Assembly: GCA_032622095.1 (NCBI GenBank)
Contig: CP136067.1
Location: forward strand, 126,947,030 to 127,011,029
Source: Siphonodentalium dalli
Taxonomy: Eukaryota; Mollusca; Scaphopoda; Gadilida; Siphonodentaliidae
Direction of reading: 5' to 3'
Length of the DNA stretch: 64,000 bases
This document shows positions 11,268-26,200 of this stretch, piece after piece. Position 1 is the first letter of the stretch, and the number at the start of each line of letters is the position of its first letter. The notes beneath the pieces are model-generated. The model saw only the letters and a list, made by a program, of their open reading frames with translations. It was not told the origin of the DNA and ran no database searches. Made by a program: the position numbers and the translations under genes.

Positions 11268-14200
11268 GTAAGTTGAGAACACAATAATTACAGGAAATCA
11301 GGGTTCGCTCTGGCAGATAAATTACATTGGCTAAAATTCTTATTCTGTGTTTGCTAGCGTCTAGCATCGATGGTCAAACTTCACCATCACCACCAACAAG
11401 ATCATCGTCATTTTCATTGTCATCATCATCACTACAATCATCACCATCGTAATTTTCAACAGAATATAGAGGGGTATATGCAATTTTTGTGTCAACAGTG
11501 TATATATTATTGGATGTTGCTCTCAAATTTACTATCGGCTCTGCGAGAGATCAGCCTGAGTTCTGAATATGTGTTACCAACCTCATATAAACCACTGTCA
11601 TACTAATTGAGAAATGTTAATAATAATTATTGTATGAAATATTGCGATTATGTGAGTCAAGCAAACACTTAACCTAGAACGTTACATTTCTAGCACAATA
11701 TACCCATCACAATGGATAATATTTTTTAGAAAATGGACAAGAACATATCGTTTGGCGAAACTTTGTTTATCCTCCGACCGGAAATCTAATTCCAAAACCT
11801 AAACTGAGCATACAAAATAACTAAGTTGATGAAGTAAATCTACTAATTGTCAGAGGGGGCACATGCATTATCAAGCAGGAATGTTTTAATGCTCCTTGGG
11901 TGAATAGACATTTGATACCCTTTTCAAGTGAGTTCCAGATGTGAGGAACAGCAAATGAAAATGTCATGTCACCAAATGTCATTTGCCGTTTTCTCCTGAA
12001 CAATTAATATAAGATGGTGCCATATTGTTTCTGAATTTATATACCAAAAATAAAATTATGAATATGACACGGTACGAATCTAGCATTCAGTGTAAAGTCT
12101 TCAGCACAGGAGTCATATGCTCAGACCATAGGGCTAAGCACACAACTCGAGCTGAATCATTTACCATTATCTACAAGCGCTCGTATTGACAATGGGGTAC
12201 ACCATATAGCAGAGAGTTGCGGTAATCAAGATGGGATATAACAAATGCATGTAAAAGAGTTTATAGGGGAATTGTAATGGTCTACATAAGGGATGGTCTA
12301 ATCTTATGAGTGACACCAATTAATCCCTTGTCTGTCATAATACTGAATGGTAGATGGTGGGTATCGGTATTATTGTCAAATAGCAATGGTGTGGTTAAAG
12401 TCTAAACATGGTATTTGACGGTATGGACAAAATTATATAGAATGCAAGATGTTAAATATTACAAAAATATTCATTACACGGAAGGGGCGGATTCTAAATA
12501 CGAAATGATTCAATCGCAGTTCAAGAATTTTACTCTCGTTGTCAGTATCGGCCTGATTTTGTGGGCATGACCGATCGTTACTGTACTCAACATTCTACTC
12601 TGATTTGTGAACCACCACCATGTTTGTTGTTTCACTCAATGATGTTGTTTGTCTGTAACCATAATAGTCCATTAAATGAGGATTTGGCCAAAACGAATTA
12701 TAATTGGCAAAAAACATGTTTGGGCCCAGCGTGAACTTTGAGGATGACCCCGTAATCGAAGTATGTGTTTGTGGAAGAATGATCCCTTATTCACAAGTCG
12801 AAAACCGTTTAAGTAACTGGCAGACTGTAACCAGTAACAGTCAGACGGCTCAACATCGTTTAACTAATACCAAGACAGTAACCAATAACGAGCAGACGAC
12901 AAAGACGAATGGTATTTTTCACGGGTCACCACCAATGTTTTGTTTTTAATTTGCTAGTTTACCATATAATTAGCCCGTGGTGACAATATGATTTTCCGAT
13001 AAGTTCATGTATTACGATTGATATGTTTTAGTATGGTCGAAATTAGTAGTTATTCGTAATTGAAAAATACATCTTAGTTCTTCTATTACGATCATAGTTT
13101 TGATGAAACTTAAATCCTCAATGCATAATATATGTTATCTGCCTCGTGGAATTTAATCCAGAAAAAGACTGTGTGACGTATTCACCTTCCACTGACTACT
13201 GTATAAATATGGCTGTAAATAGAAAACGATAATACAACATGTGGCTGAAAAGCCCATCCTTCAGTTACAATGTTAGAAAATATAATGTCGTTTTAACGGT
13301 CTGAGACCGCGCAACATCGCTGCCAACATTTGACCATTAAACATACGGCCAGACAGTAGCATGTTCCACGGTATAAAACCGTTTAAGTAACTGGCAGACC
13401 GTAACCAATAACTGTCAGATCGATGTATTATTTACGGTTCAGCACCGTTTAATTAATATCAAGACCGCAACTAATAAAGGTCAGACCAATGGTATTTTTC
13501 ATGGGTCAACACCAATTTTTTGCTCTTAATTTGCTAATTTACCATAGAATTAGCCAGGTTCCCATGGTGACAATATGATTTCCCGGTAGGCATTACGATT
13601 CATATGTTTTTGAATGGTCGAAACTAGTATTATTCGTAACTGAAAAATACATCTTAGTTCTTATGTTACGATCATAGTTTTGATGAAATGTAATTCCCTC
13701 AAAGCATAAAGTGATAGACAATACTTATGAAACTTTGCAGTTTGCAGATGATCAAGCTTGTTATCTGCCTCGTATAATTTAATCCGGAAAAGGCTGCGCA
13801 CGCGTAATGTGTTCGCCTTTCACTAACTACTGTGTAAATATGGCTGTAAATAAAAAACGATACTAGTAATAGCTGATAAGCCAATCCATCACTATTCAGT
13901 TATGACTAATACTAATTTCGACAATTCTAAAACATGAATCGGCATGCCATTTTAAGCCATAAAAAGAACAGAGCTACATGTTTGACAGTTAAAACTCAAA
14001 TTTATGCACACGTATAAGTAAAATATCTCAATGGCATACTTTTTGGTAACATGTAAGGCGTGAAATTGTCCAGTCACTTGTTAAAACAGTTTTTGTTTTA
14101 ACAGGTGAATCCGTACATCATGACAATACAGTACCAGTCAGAAGAAGTGGTATTTTTAGGTGCACCTTTATTGCCATATTGAGCGTGCTTAATTTAGAAA

Positions 14201-17200
14201 AAGGCGTGATTATAGCACACTACCAAAAATCTGTCGCGCTTATTATTGCAATTTTGAACGCAAAATATTGCGATACTAAGCGCGCTAAATTTCAGACACA
14301 TCTGATAGTGTTATATTTATATTAGATAAATACTGTGCATATAGTGTACATATAGTGTACATATATAATTTACAAATATAATTATGTACATATCTAAAAC
14401 ATTGTCACTATTTATACAATAACAATATAGAAGAAGCAATGATTTGATTTAAATGTCACAATTTTGAGCGGAAGATGTCGCAATAATAAGCGCAAAATAT
14501 TGAGATATTAAGCGCAAAATATTTCAATAATATCACAAGCGAAATTCTTATAAGCGTTTCCACTTGCAATATTATTGCGATATTGGCGCGAAAATAGCGC
14601 GCTTAATATACCATTTCTTTTGACTGGTACTGTATATCAATAACAGCTAGTTGGGATTGGAACCTTCAAGACAACAGCAGATCCCATAATAACTGTGCGC
14701 AATGACTTGGCGACAATGTTCTCCTGAAGTCGCACATTTTCCATGAAATTTTAAAGCATGATGCATCAAACGGTATACTGGTATCACAACCACTTAGTAT
14801 CAATATCAGTGAGTCAGCCAAAGATTGTTTGATAAGAACATCCAACCAATAGTGCACTCCCGGTAAATTGTCGTAATAACTTGACGATAACATGGCGAAT
14901 GATGACAATGTCTCATATCTACGCGTTTCAATGAAAATTGATGAACACAGGATGAATTGGTCCGTGTAATCGTAAAGTTGGAATTGTAGATATGTGATCA
15001 TCCGTCACTGCGCGCCGTCAGTTCATTGTTTACGATGTTTTGTTGACACTGAAGCTCTTTTGAATTACACTTGTGCATACAGTACATGTACATGTATATC
15101 CTCTTTTGTAAATGTACATGCATGTGCTTTGAAACAATCAGATTCAGAACACTGTCAACTGGATTGTCATCATTCTAATAGTAATAGCTGCTCGTTGAGT
15201 CGTTGTTGTTATTATTGTCACTTTTGGTTGACATCGAAGCTTGCGTTAATTGCACCTGTATCCTCTTGTGTCAGTAAATGTGCCAGTGTTTTGATACTAA
15301 GTCAATTTCAACATCATCACTGAGTCGAATGGAGTCAGATCGTGCCATGAATCGATTGGCATGAATCTCTGCTCTCTAATTTAGTTGAAATTGTCAATGA
15401 TTAAGCCGATTTTCGCAGAATTGAAACTTGTCCGGTTATCAAAGGAACCGAAATCAGACGGTCTAAACAACTGTCCACAATGGAAAAGGTTTCCCAAAAA
15501 ACAATAATTTGCGATTAAATATGCAACGCCAAATCAAAATGGCGAAAACATGATCTTAGTGCTAAAGCGGGAACTTGATACCGAATGAGAATTACGTACT
15601 CAAAATAGACGTACCGACCCGATTAACACAGAATGAATGCCGATATTATATACATATTAAATATCAGCAGAGTAAGATTCAGTCGTACTGTATGGAGTCA
15701 TTGCCGTATATAATATGGTCGCCGATAAATATACTATTGAATTTTAACGGCATGACATTGAATCACGAAAATATTTAATTTAGACAATTTTCATGGGCAC
15801 ATAAAATAATGGTAAAACACTGTCAAACTGATGAAACGGTATGGGACCGTCGATTTTGACGGCCCGAAACCGTCGAACCGACAGTCATTTCTAACAGTGT
15901 ACGAGTAATACTAATTGCGACCATGCTAACTTGTGAATCGGGCATGCCCTTTTAAGACATAAAGGAAGAAAGATGCGCGTATCATATGAGGAAACCTGCG
16001 TATTATGTGACAACAAACATACAGATCTTGTAAAACATGCCTTAATTGAATGTTCTTCCATTTGCGACGATCGAAAATCCTTTGAATTCGAGCTACTGAA
16101 CTTGTTTGATGTAGATATTTATATGCAGTATGACAAACTGGATGTAGAATCCAAAACGCGCGTTCTACTTACAGGTCTACATGACAATATATATTGTTCG
16201 TCCGAAGAAGAAAATAAACTAATAGACTTTTTCGTGAACAAAGCTGCATTCCTCTGGAGAGTATATGTTGATCGACTGACGCCAAGTCCTGACTAGGTCT
16301 CCCAAACCTTCATATAAAATCTATCATAACATGCAGTTATATGCGTGTTCGTAATATCTGTGTATTGTTTTACCAGTAGGTACATTTGTCTGTATGTACG
16401 TCTGCCGTTTGTTTGTTTGTCTCGTATGCCTGCTTGTCTGACTGTCGTCTGTATGTCTGTAAGTACGATATGGCTATATACATGAGCGGTGCTGGTGGGA
16501 ATGGTCGGCTCCGAGTCGGTAAGACTGCACAAAGGCATTGGCGTTTGTGGGTCTTCCAGAGAGAGAGATCCCTGATTTGGGTCCAACTCCGGCTTGGTCG
16601 TCTCGGAGAATGCTATTCCTCTGTATGTAAGTACGATATGGCTGTAGAATGGAATGTCTACTTTATATAGTGCACGAGTGTGTATATGTGCATCTGTAGT
16701 TAGTTCATCATACATATTGAGACATGTGTTGATGATATGTTTGTAATCTTAAATTTCTTATACACTGTATTATGTACCAAATTGTGTTTGTTCTCATAAT
16801 ATTAACATTTATATATGAATCTCCATACATGGAGGATAATAAAGATATATATATAGTTAAAACTCAAATGTATGTACATGTAAAATTAAACAACATCTTA
16901 ATGGAATACTTTTTGGTAACATATAATCCGTGAAATTGTCCAGTCATCTGGAACCACCGTCTTTGTCTTAACGTCACGACAATATATTGGAAACAACTTG
17001 TTTGGATTGAAACCTTCAAGTCTGTAATAACTATGCGTGATGACTTGGCGACAACGTTCTTCCATAGTCACACATTTTTCGATGAAATTTGACAGCGTGA
17101 TACAAACTGTGTATACTAGTATCAAAACACTTAGCATCCATTTCAGTGAGTCAGCCAACGATAGTTTGATAAGAACATCCAACCAATAGTGCACTATCGG

Positions 17201-20200
17201 TCCGTAAATAGTCGTAGTAACTGGGCGATAACATGACGAATGGCGAAAATGTATCATATCCATACGTTTAAAAGAAATTAACGAACATGGGATGAATCTG
17301 TCCGTGTAATTGTAATAGTTGTACTCGTAAGTTGGAATTGTATATATAATGGCATCAGTTCATTTTTGACCGTGTTGTTGTCGATTTCGAAGCTCGTGTG
17401 CATTACTCTGGTGCGTACAGTATATCCTCTCGTGTAGATGTACATGTATGTGCTTCGAAACTATCAGAACAATGTCAACTGCATTTAATGGTTATGTAAG
17501 AATAACTGGCAACAGTGTCAAGATTGTAAAAGTATTAGCTGTTACAGTATGTTGTTGTTGTTATTATCACTTTTGGTTTGTCATCGAAGCCCCTGCGCAA
17601 TTATCTAACACGTGTACATGTATACTATTGTGTCAGTACATGCATCTGTGTTTCGATAGTCACAGCACTGTCAATTGCAAGTGGGCATACATGTATAGCG
17701 ACAGCTTGTGCCACTAAATTCTCTAACTATACGAAATGTCCTTCAAAATTTGTCAATTTCTTATTTGCCATCCCCATGATATCTGGAGGTGGTCAACCGA
17801 GGGTCAGCTAGGCACAGTTTTCGGTAGGGCTGGTAGGAATCGTCATTATGTGGGCATATAGCGACAGCTTGTGCCACTAAATACTCCCAACTATACAAAC
17901 TTTCCTTCAAAATTGGTCGATTTCTTATTTGCCATCCCCCAGGATATCTGGAGGCGGTCAACCGAGGGTCAACTGGGCCCAGTTTTCGGTAAGGCGGGTA
18001 GGAATCGTGATTATGTGGCATATAGCGACAGCTTGTGCTACTAAATACTCTAAGAAATTTCCTTTAAAATTGGTCCAATTCTTATTTGCCATCCCCCGAG
18101 ATATGTGGAGTGGTCAAGAGAGGGTCAACTGGGCCCAGTTTTCGATAAGGCGGATAGGAATCATGACTATGTGGGCATATAGCGACAGCTTGTTCCTCTA
18201 AATACTCTATAAGTATACGAAATTTCCTTCAAAATTGGTCGATTTCTTATTTGCCACCCCAATATATCTGGAGTGGTCAACCGAGGGTCAATTAGGCCCA
18301 ATTTTCGGTAAGGCGGGTAGGAATCGTGATTATTTGGGCATCTACATGTAGCAATAGTTTGTGCCACTAAATACTCGAACTATACTAAATTTCCTTCAAA
18401 ATTTGTCGATTTCTTATTTGCCATCCCCGCGGGATATCTGGAGGTTGTCAACGGAGGGTCAACCGTGCCCAGTTTTCGGTAAGGCGGATAGGAGTCGTGA
18501 GTATGTGGGCATATAGCGACAGCTTGTGCAACTAAATACTCTAACTATACGAAATTTCCTTCAAAATTTGTCGATATGTTAAATAACATCCCCCATGATA
18601 TCTGAATCTGGTCAACCGAGGGTCAACTACGGGGGGGGGGTAACAAAACATTTGCAGGAAGGTATGCCGTTTTTTTGCATCTAGCATTTTCGGGGACCCA
18701 CCAGCCGCAAACCTGCAAAAACAAATATGTTTTACTCCCAATTTTTGTTACACTCACCCCCCAAATTTCACTAAATTTGATGTAAAACAGCATAAAACAA
18801 TACTGATATCACTCATATGACTGGGCCATGATCTCAATTACTCCAAATAATAGTTTAACCTGTTTCAGAAGCTGTTTTAATTGAACAAGAAATGTTTTAT
18901 AAATTGCTGATAATCTGTAAACCTAGGTTAGTATGCAGGATTCACATAATTCCATAAATTCTAACTATTTCCTGATTAGTCTGTCAACCAGCTGCAGCCC
19001 ATTATCTAACATATTCCATACAATTTTGTTAGTCTACTGGAGCAACTTCTATTTTACCAAACTTGCTGAAACAGGCTGCCTTCGGAAGCCTACATTCAGC
19101 GTCGGTGAGACATGTGGTCCCCTTTGTGGGACTTCCGATACATTTTGATATTAGACGGAGCCGTTATTCAGCGGCGGCCGCTTTGTGCGCTTCAAACACA
19201 TTTTGATAGTTGAAACATTTTGATTTATTTATATCCTTTTAAATAACATTTTTGTTAGATTTAACTCCTTGCACAATTTAACAAAACCAATTTTATTTTA
19301 TTTTTTTAATTCAAAATTTTGAAGAAAAAAACTAACGCCGTTATAACATCCGCCAGGGTACCCCGAGTCACCACACCAAATTTGGTTGAACTCGCGTTCT
19401 GACAGGGGTCTGACCGAAAAATCCCGAGAGATCCTACTAATTTATATATATAGGTGACAGGCAGTCACAGTACAATACCAGGCTTGGATAATTTAGGTCT
19501 TGTGTGAGATCATCTGAGTTGATAGAGATGCAAATAGTTCACTGATTAGCTTGATGCACTGATGGCAGTTATATTCTAGTCACACAATGTCTTTAGTAAA
19601 AAATTTGCACGAGGTTGTAAAAAACGTGTTTTTGCCCCTCGTGTCACCCACCCACCGGCATACATTCCTGAAAAATTGTTATTACCCCCCCCCCCCCCCC
19701 CACCCTTGATTGACAACATAGTTGTCATGGTCTTCCATTTATTCTCATAATCATCGTCACCGTCATGGTCATCATCATACAATCCAGGCATAGTCATAAT
19801 AATAATAATAATAATAATGATAATAATAATAATAACTAGAATGTTAAAATTATGGCCTGCAGAATTTTGATACTTCCATGCATATTTCCCATCCCCAATC
19901 CCCATCTAACCATTAACCCTCTACCCATCCCTATCCAAACATTATACATAAACCACTCCATAACCCTAATATTTAGATAAGTACAAACTTAATCGTAGCC
20001 AATCAATAATCATAATACTTTGCATAGCCCTATCCACAGCACTAAGCCCTAACCCAATAAAATACCCTGATCATATTCATTACATCCCTGCAAACCATAT
20101 ACATTGCCATAACTCTTTCGATAAGCCTTGTCATACATACAAGCCTAACCAGAACCAAATCCTTTGCATAAACCCGATCCTACCCATAACCTTAAACCTA

Positions 20201-23200
20201 AACATAAACTTGATATACACGTAACCGTAACCCTGTCCTAAAATGTGGATTATCTCTTTGTAGACATGTATCATACAGTTATCGGTGTACAAAATATTAG
20301 ATATGAGTCGAAGATGCTTCTATCGGTTAATATTTATTTTATTTTGAATACCTTCTGGTCTAAACAGGTGTGGTTGTTTAGCTAACGAACAATCATGGTT
20401 ACTTTTAGCAGTGACCAGACATTTTGTTGTGTAGTTTTGTAAAACCATGGAAGTATAATAATAAATAATAATGGAAAAAAATAAATAATTCAATATCAAT
20501 ATACTTACATGGTAAAACCATGGAAGTATAATTATCATCATCATCATTAGCATCACCATCATCGTCACCATCATCTGCATCAGCAACAACAGCATGACCG
20601 TTAGCATTTTGATATAATCCTAATTATAGTAACAATAATAATCATCATCATCATGGCCATTACCACCATTACCATCCTCGTCATAATATTCGTCGTCGGT
20701 AACATCATAATCACCGCCGACACCATCATTATCATCGTTATCATCATCATTAGATTCATCAGAATATTCACCATCATTATCTCCAGCATTATCATAATAA
20801 TCATCATCATCATCATCGCCGTCATCGTCATCATTATCATCACCATCAGTATCGACAGCGTTAACATAATCATCATCATCGTCATCATCATCATTAACAT
20901 CATCGTAATTAAAATCAGTATCGCCATCAGCACCAACATCATCACCACCATCATCACCATATATATTATTATCAGCATAATTATCATCATCATCATCGTC
21001 GTCGTCATCAGCATCATCTCATCATCATTAGCATTACCAACACCATGTGCATTATTATCAGCATCATTATCGCCATCATCATCATCATCATCGTCATCAT
21101 CTTCATTATTATTATTATCATCATCATCGTCATCATCATCATCGCATTGTCATCATCATCATAAACATGATCATACTTATCAATAGCATCGTCATCAACG
21201 CCACCATGGCAATCATCGTCACCATCAATGTCATCATCATGATCACCGTCATCATCATCATCGCCATAATTAGCATCGTCATCATTATCATCGTCACCAT
21301 CACAATCGTCACCATCGCCATCGTCGTCATCATCATCATCAGTAATCAACATCGCCATCATCATCAGCATCGTCATCATCGGCATCGTCATCATTATCAT
21401 CGTCATCATCATTATCATCATCATTATAATTATGAACATAATTAGTATTATCGTCATAATCTCCACCATCATCGCCGTCATCATCATCGTCGTCGTCGAC
21501 ACCACCATCATCATCATTATCGTCATTGCCGTTGTCGTCGTCGTCACCATCATCATTATCATCATTGTCATCATCATCTGAACGTCATAAATATCATCAT
21601 AACTAACATCGTAATCTCCATCATTATCATCATCACTATGATAACTGGCATCGTCATCCTTAGCATCATCATTATTATCATAATCATAATCATCATCATC
21701 ATCATTATCATCACCATCATCATCATCCTCGTCATCATTCTAATTATTATCGTCGTCAACATCCTCACCATTATTATCATCATTATCATAATTATCAAGA
21801 CAGGTACTCTGATGAACCAAACATTGAGGTGCTATGCATAGTACGTAGATATTTGGTACTACAGAGGACCAACTATATAGGTACTATGTGGAGAACATGC
21901 CCATGTACTAAGCACTCTAAATTACGGAAAATGTCCGACGGCAAATTTAACAATGTGGTATGTTAGATTCCAAATGATGCCACGGCGTTTAGACATCGAA
22001 TTAAGTACAATACCCCGGTCATACTTGATATCGGTGTCAATTACAATTACAACTGGCACAGTTCATAGCAAGACTAATTACGATAATTAATAATTGTATA
22101 ATCAGTAAACGTGCGTTTCAAATCTTACAACTTTCATAAAACAAATTCCACTAACATTTCAGCCTGACACATCTATACTCTGAAAGTAGACATGCCATTG
22201 ATATATAAATCATTCTCATGTCGTGTTTAGCCTTTCCCAAATTTCGCGACCATTTTATTCGACCGAAGGAATCTGACCGGGTGTGAAAACAGCGAGGGTT
22301 GGGGAGGGTTAGGGTTAACAAAATAATATGTATCGGAGTTTGGAGTGTGGCATATTATCAAGATATCATTGCAGTTTGTTCGAGTGAGTGTGTCTGTGGT
22401 GCATCTGATTTCAAGAATGTACAAATATCTTAATATTTGGGAAATAACATTGATAATGAAGTCCATAAATACAATTCATCTACTGACTGTATGATAACAT
22501 TTCACATTAAGGTATGCAATTATGTATTTGGTAGCAACATCTCTCTGTTTTTCAATTTCCAGGAGCAAATCAAGCCACATACTGACCTAGTTGTGCGTAA
22601 TAATATATAGTGTAAACAATATTTTATTTCTCAAGTAGGCACACAACTGCAAATATAACATACACAAAAAGACATAAGAGATAACGGAATCTGGCAGTAA
22701 TCCTAGGCTTATTCGTGGCCATTTCCGCGATACTAATTGCTTCATAATGTTTTGGTCTCGAGTGATGAATTGTCCGCTCCACTAAGGCCCGTTCCAAACG
22801 ACGGATTTTTGTCGACTCGAATCTAATTGTATTAAATCCGTCGGTGATGCGTCTGCGGCCAATTTTGTTTCAGACGGACGCATCTTTGTCGTGTCGAATC
22901 TAATACATCGGTCGATTTATTTAAAGGTGTACTCCATGTTACCTTCACAAAATGGTCACGCGTAGATATAGAGGCCTATATATACCGGTATGTTATACAT
23001 CTATATACTAAAATACAGTATATAAATTATGTATAAATATATGCGTGCTTGCAGCGCGAATATATGTGCATATGTATATGAGGATGTTTATAGTACATAT
23101 AGTTATATAATATAATATAATATAAAAGGCGCTACAAATAAATGTTAGATCGTGCAACCAATTGCCATATATGTGTAAACCATGCATGTAAATACAGGTA

Positions 23201-26200
23201 TACAAGAATTATTATAAATCAGAGACTACCACCCCTACCCTTATAATAAGGAATACCGGAATATATGAATTATTATAAATAAGAAGTTACCACCCCTATA
23301 CCCCTCATAATAAGTAATACCGGTATATATGAATTATTATAAATAAGATCAGTGGTACCACCCCTACCCCTTATAATGAGGAATACCGGAATATATTAAT
23401 TATAAATTATAAATCATAGGCTACCACCTATATATCCTTTATAATAAGGAATACCGGTATCTATGAATTATTATAAATCATAGGCTACCATCCCTACCCC
23501 TCATAATAAGTAATACCGGTTTTTATGAATTATTATTAATCTGAGGCTACCACCCCTACCCCTTATAATAAGGAATACCGGTATAAATAAATTATTATCA
23601 ATCATAGGCTACCACTCTGCCCCTTATAACAAGTAATACCTGAATATATGAATTATTATAAATAAGAGGTTACCACCCCTTTACCCCTCATAATAAGTAA
23701 TATCGGTATATATGAATTATTATAAATCAGAAGTACCACCTCTGCCCCTATTAATAAGTAATACCGGTAAATATATTAATTATTATACATCAGCGACTAC
23801 CACCCCTATTCCTTACAATAAGGAATATCGGTCTATATGAATTATTATAAACCAGTTGCTACAACCCCTACCCCTTATACCGGTATATATGGATTCTAAA
23901 ACATTGATACTATATCCATTATAAGATGTGAGTCAGTGACATGCCATGTTCGTTGAGGAATCAAACTACCAAAATAATTACAATTTGCACAATGTTACCT
24001 AAGCTATGCTTATAGATATATCTTTCTTTATGACAAAGAGAGCGTGCGACAAATGACGTCATGTGGGTATTTCCTCAGATACGGGGAGCCCCCTCATTAT
24101 TATACAATTATCATATCATTATCATATAATTTGCATTCGTTCTTCGGCAACTTTCGGCTCTTCTCGTCACATGTATTAGATTCGAGTCGTCAAAAATCCG
24201 TCGTTTGAAACCAAGACGGATTTCAGACGCATCACCGACGAAGATTCGTCTGAATTGGACGGAGATTTAGGCCCGTTCCAAACGACGGATTTTTGTCGAC
24301 TCGAATCTAATACCAGACCCACAATTGTATTAAATGCGTCTAAAATGCGACGTTTGAAACAATTAGATCCGTGTCAGACGCACCACAGACGAATCTCCGT
24401 CCAATTCAGACGAATCTTCGTCGGTGATGGGTCTAAAAATCCGTCTTGGTTTCATACGACGGATTTTTGTCGACTCGAATCTAATACATGTGACGAGAAG
24501 AGCCGAAAGTTGCCGAATAACGAATGCAAATGATATGATAATGGTATAATAATGAGGGAGTTCCCCTTATCTGCGGAAATACCCGCATGACGTCATTTGT
24601 CGCACGCTCTCTTTGTTATAAAGAAAGATATATCTATAAGAATTGCTTAGGTAACATTGTGAAAATTTTAATTATTACGGTAGTTTGATGTCACTGACTC
24701 ACATCTTATATATATAACTAGCAGGTTAGCCCGCCACTGGCGGCATTCGTCCCATGGCTTTGTTTCAGAAACATGACATTTTTGAATATGAATTTAATGT
24801 TTTTTAAATTTAATATATTTTGTTTCTGAATTGTTTTTTTATTGTTAATTTTTTTAAATTTTAAATTGTTTTAATTAAATTGTAAATTGTTTTAATTATT
24901 TTTTTTGTTTCTGGCGGAACAATTTACCCGTAGAAATCCCCCCTTCCTAGGAACGACAGACAACGCATTCTTTGTTTCGTGAAATCTCTCTACGATAACA
25001 TTGCATTGAATTTAAAACAAACGCTTCCCGTCGGGAAATCTGTCTGCATAATATTTTGAGTCTGCCGTACCCGTCGTAATGTCGTGAAATCTCTCTGCAT
25101 AATAGATAACAGTGCATTGAATCTGTTGTTGGCATTCAGGGCTTCGGGTCGTTGTTGTTGGCATCACGGCTCCCCGAAAACTCTCACATTGCCGAAAACG
25201 TGTATTTAGTAATATCGTTGTTGTTGATATTTACGGCTTGGGGGCTATTTTCTTATTTAGCAAGTTTGAGCTCAATCGGTTCGAGTCTATAAAGGACACA
25301 CTCATATATATGACACTTCCCGTGGGTAGCAAGTTTGAGCTCAATCGGCATTCCCTGGAATTTCCCCGTAGATTGGCAGATTCCAGTAGCTTTATAACGG
25401 TATATCTGGGGAGAAATCTGATGCTATATTCGTGATTATCTGGGATGATTTCGGTATATAAGTATATACTGTAAAAACAAAGCGCGCCATCCGTGCTCGC
25501 AGGGTTGGTCAGAAACAAATGTTTTTTAAATTTAATGTATGTTCCGTATATATCTCTGCAGATGCAAATAACGTTGAATGGCAAACAGACGCTCTTTATA
25601 GAGATGCGTCAAAAACAAACGTTCATTAAATAATCACTTGATTAACCCACGCCGTGCCTTTGCGGTGATTTGAGATTGGAGAACGGGTGCTCTGAGCTTC
25701 TCTAAACCGCGACCACGGTCGTGTCGGTGGTATTTTACATTTAGATGGGAAGTTTGAACTCAATCGAGCGAACCGTTTTCGATTCTATGAAGTACATACA
25801 TACACACACACATATATATATACGAAGTCTCAAAATATATAGTATAGATAATGTATACAGTATCAATGATTTATAATAATTCATATATATACCGGTATAA
25901 GGGATATGGGTTGTAGCAACTGATTTATAATAAATCATATATACCGATATTCCTTATTATAAGTGAGTATTAGGGGTGTTAGTCTCTGATGTATAATAAT
26001 TAATATATACCGGTATTACTTATTATAAGGAGTAGGGGTGGTACCACTGATTTATAATAATTCATAATACCGGCATTACTTGTTATGATGGGTATATGGG
26101 TGGTAACCTCTTATCTATACTAATTAATATATTCTGGTATTCCTTATTATAAGGGGCGAGTGATAGCCTCAGATTTATAATAATTCATATAAACCGGTGT

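Noticed and set aside
11370-11606. His-rich frame that looks like a metal-binding peptide
   Set aside because: It is an out-of-phase reading of a Ser/Pro-coding stretch; the phase set by the neighbouring splice sites gives the Ser/Pro version.
14666-15001. 111-codon minus-strand frame
   Set aside because: The duplicated copy at 16.9-17.3 kb does not conserve the protein, only the DNA with indels.
17578-18741. Overlapping frames on both strands
   Set aside because: They repeat with the 165-bp satellite unit and are not independent genes.
19910-20250. CCCTAA-like sequence suggesting interstitial telomere
   Set aside because: The motif is irregular (CATAACCCTAATATT and variants) with no exact tandem hexamers.
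20320-21841. Several long open frames on both strands (poly-Ile, poly-Met, poly-His, poly-Asp)
   Set aside because: They are translations of an ATC triplet microsatellite, which has almost no stops in any frame.
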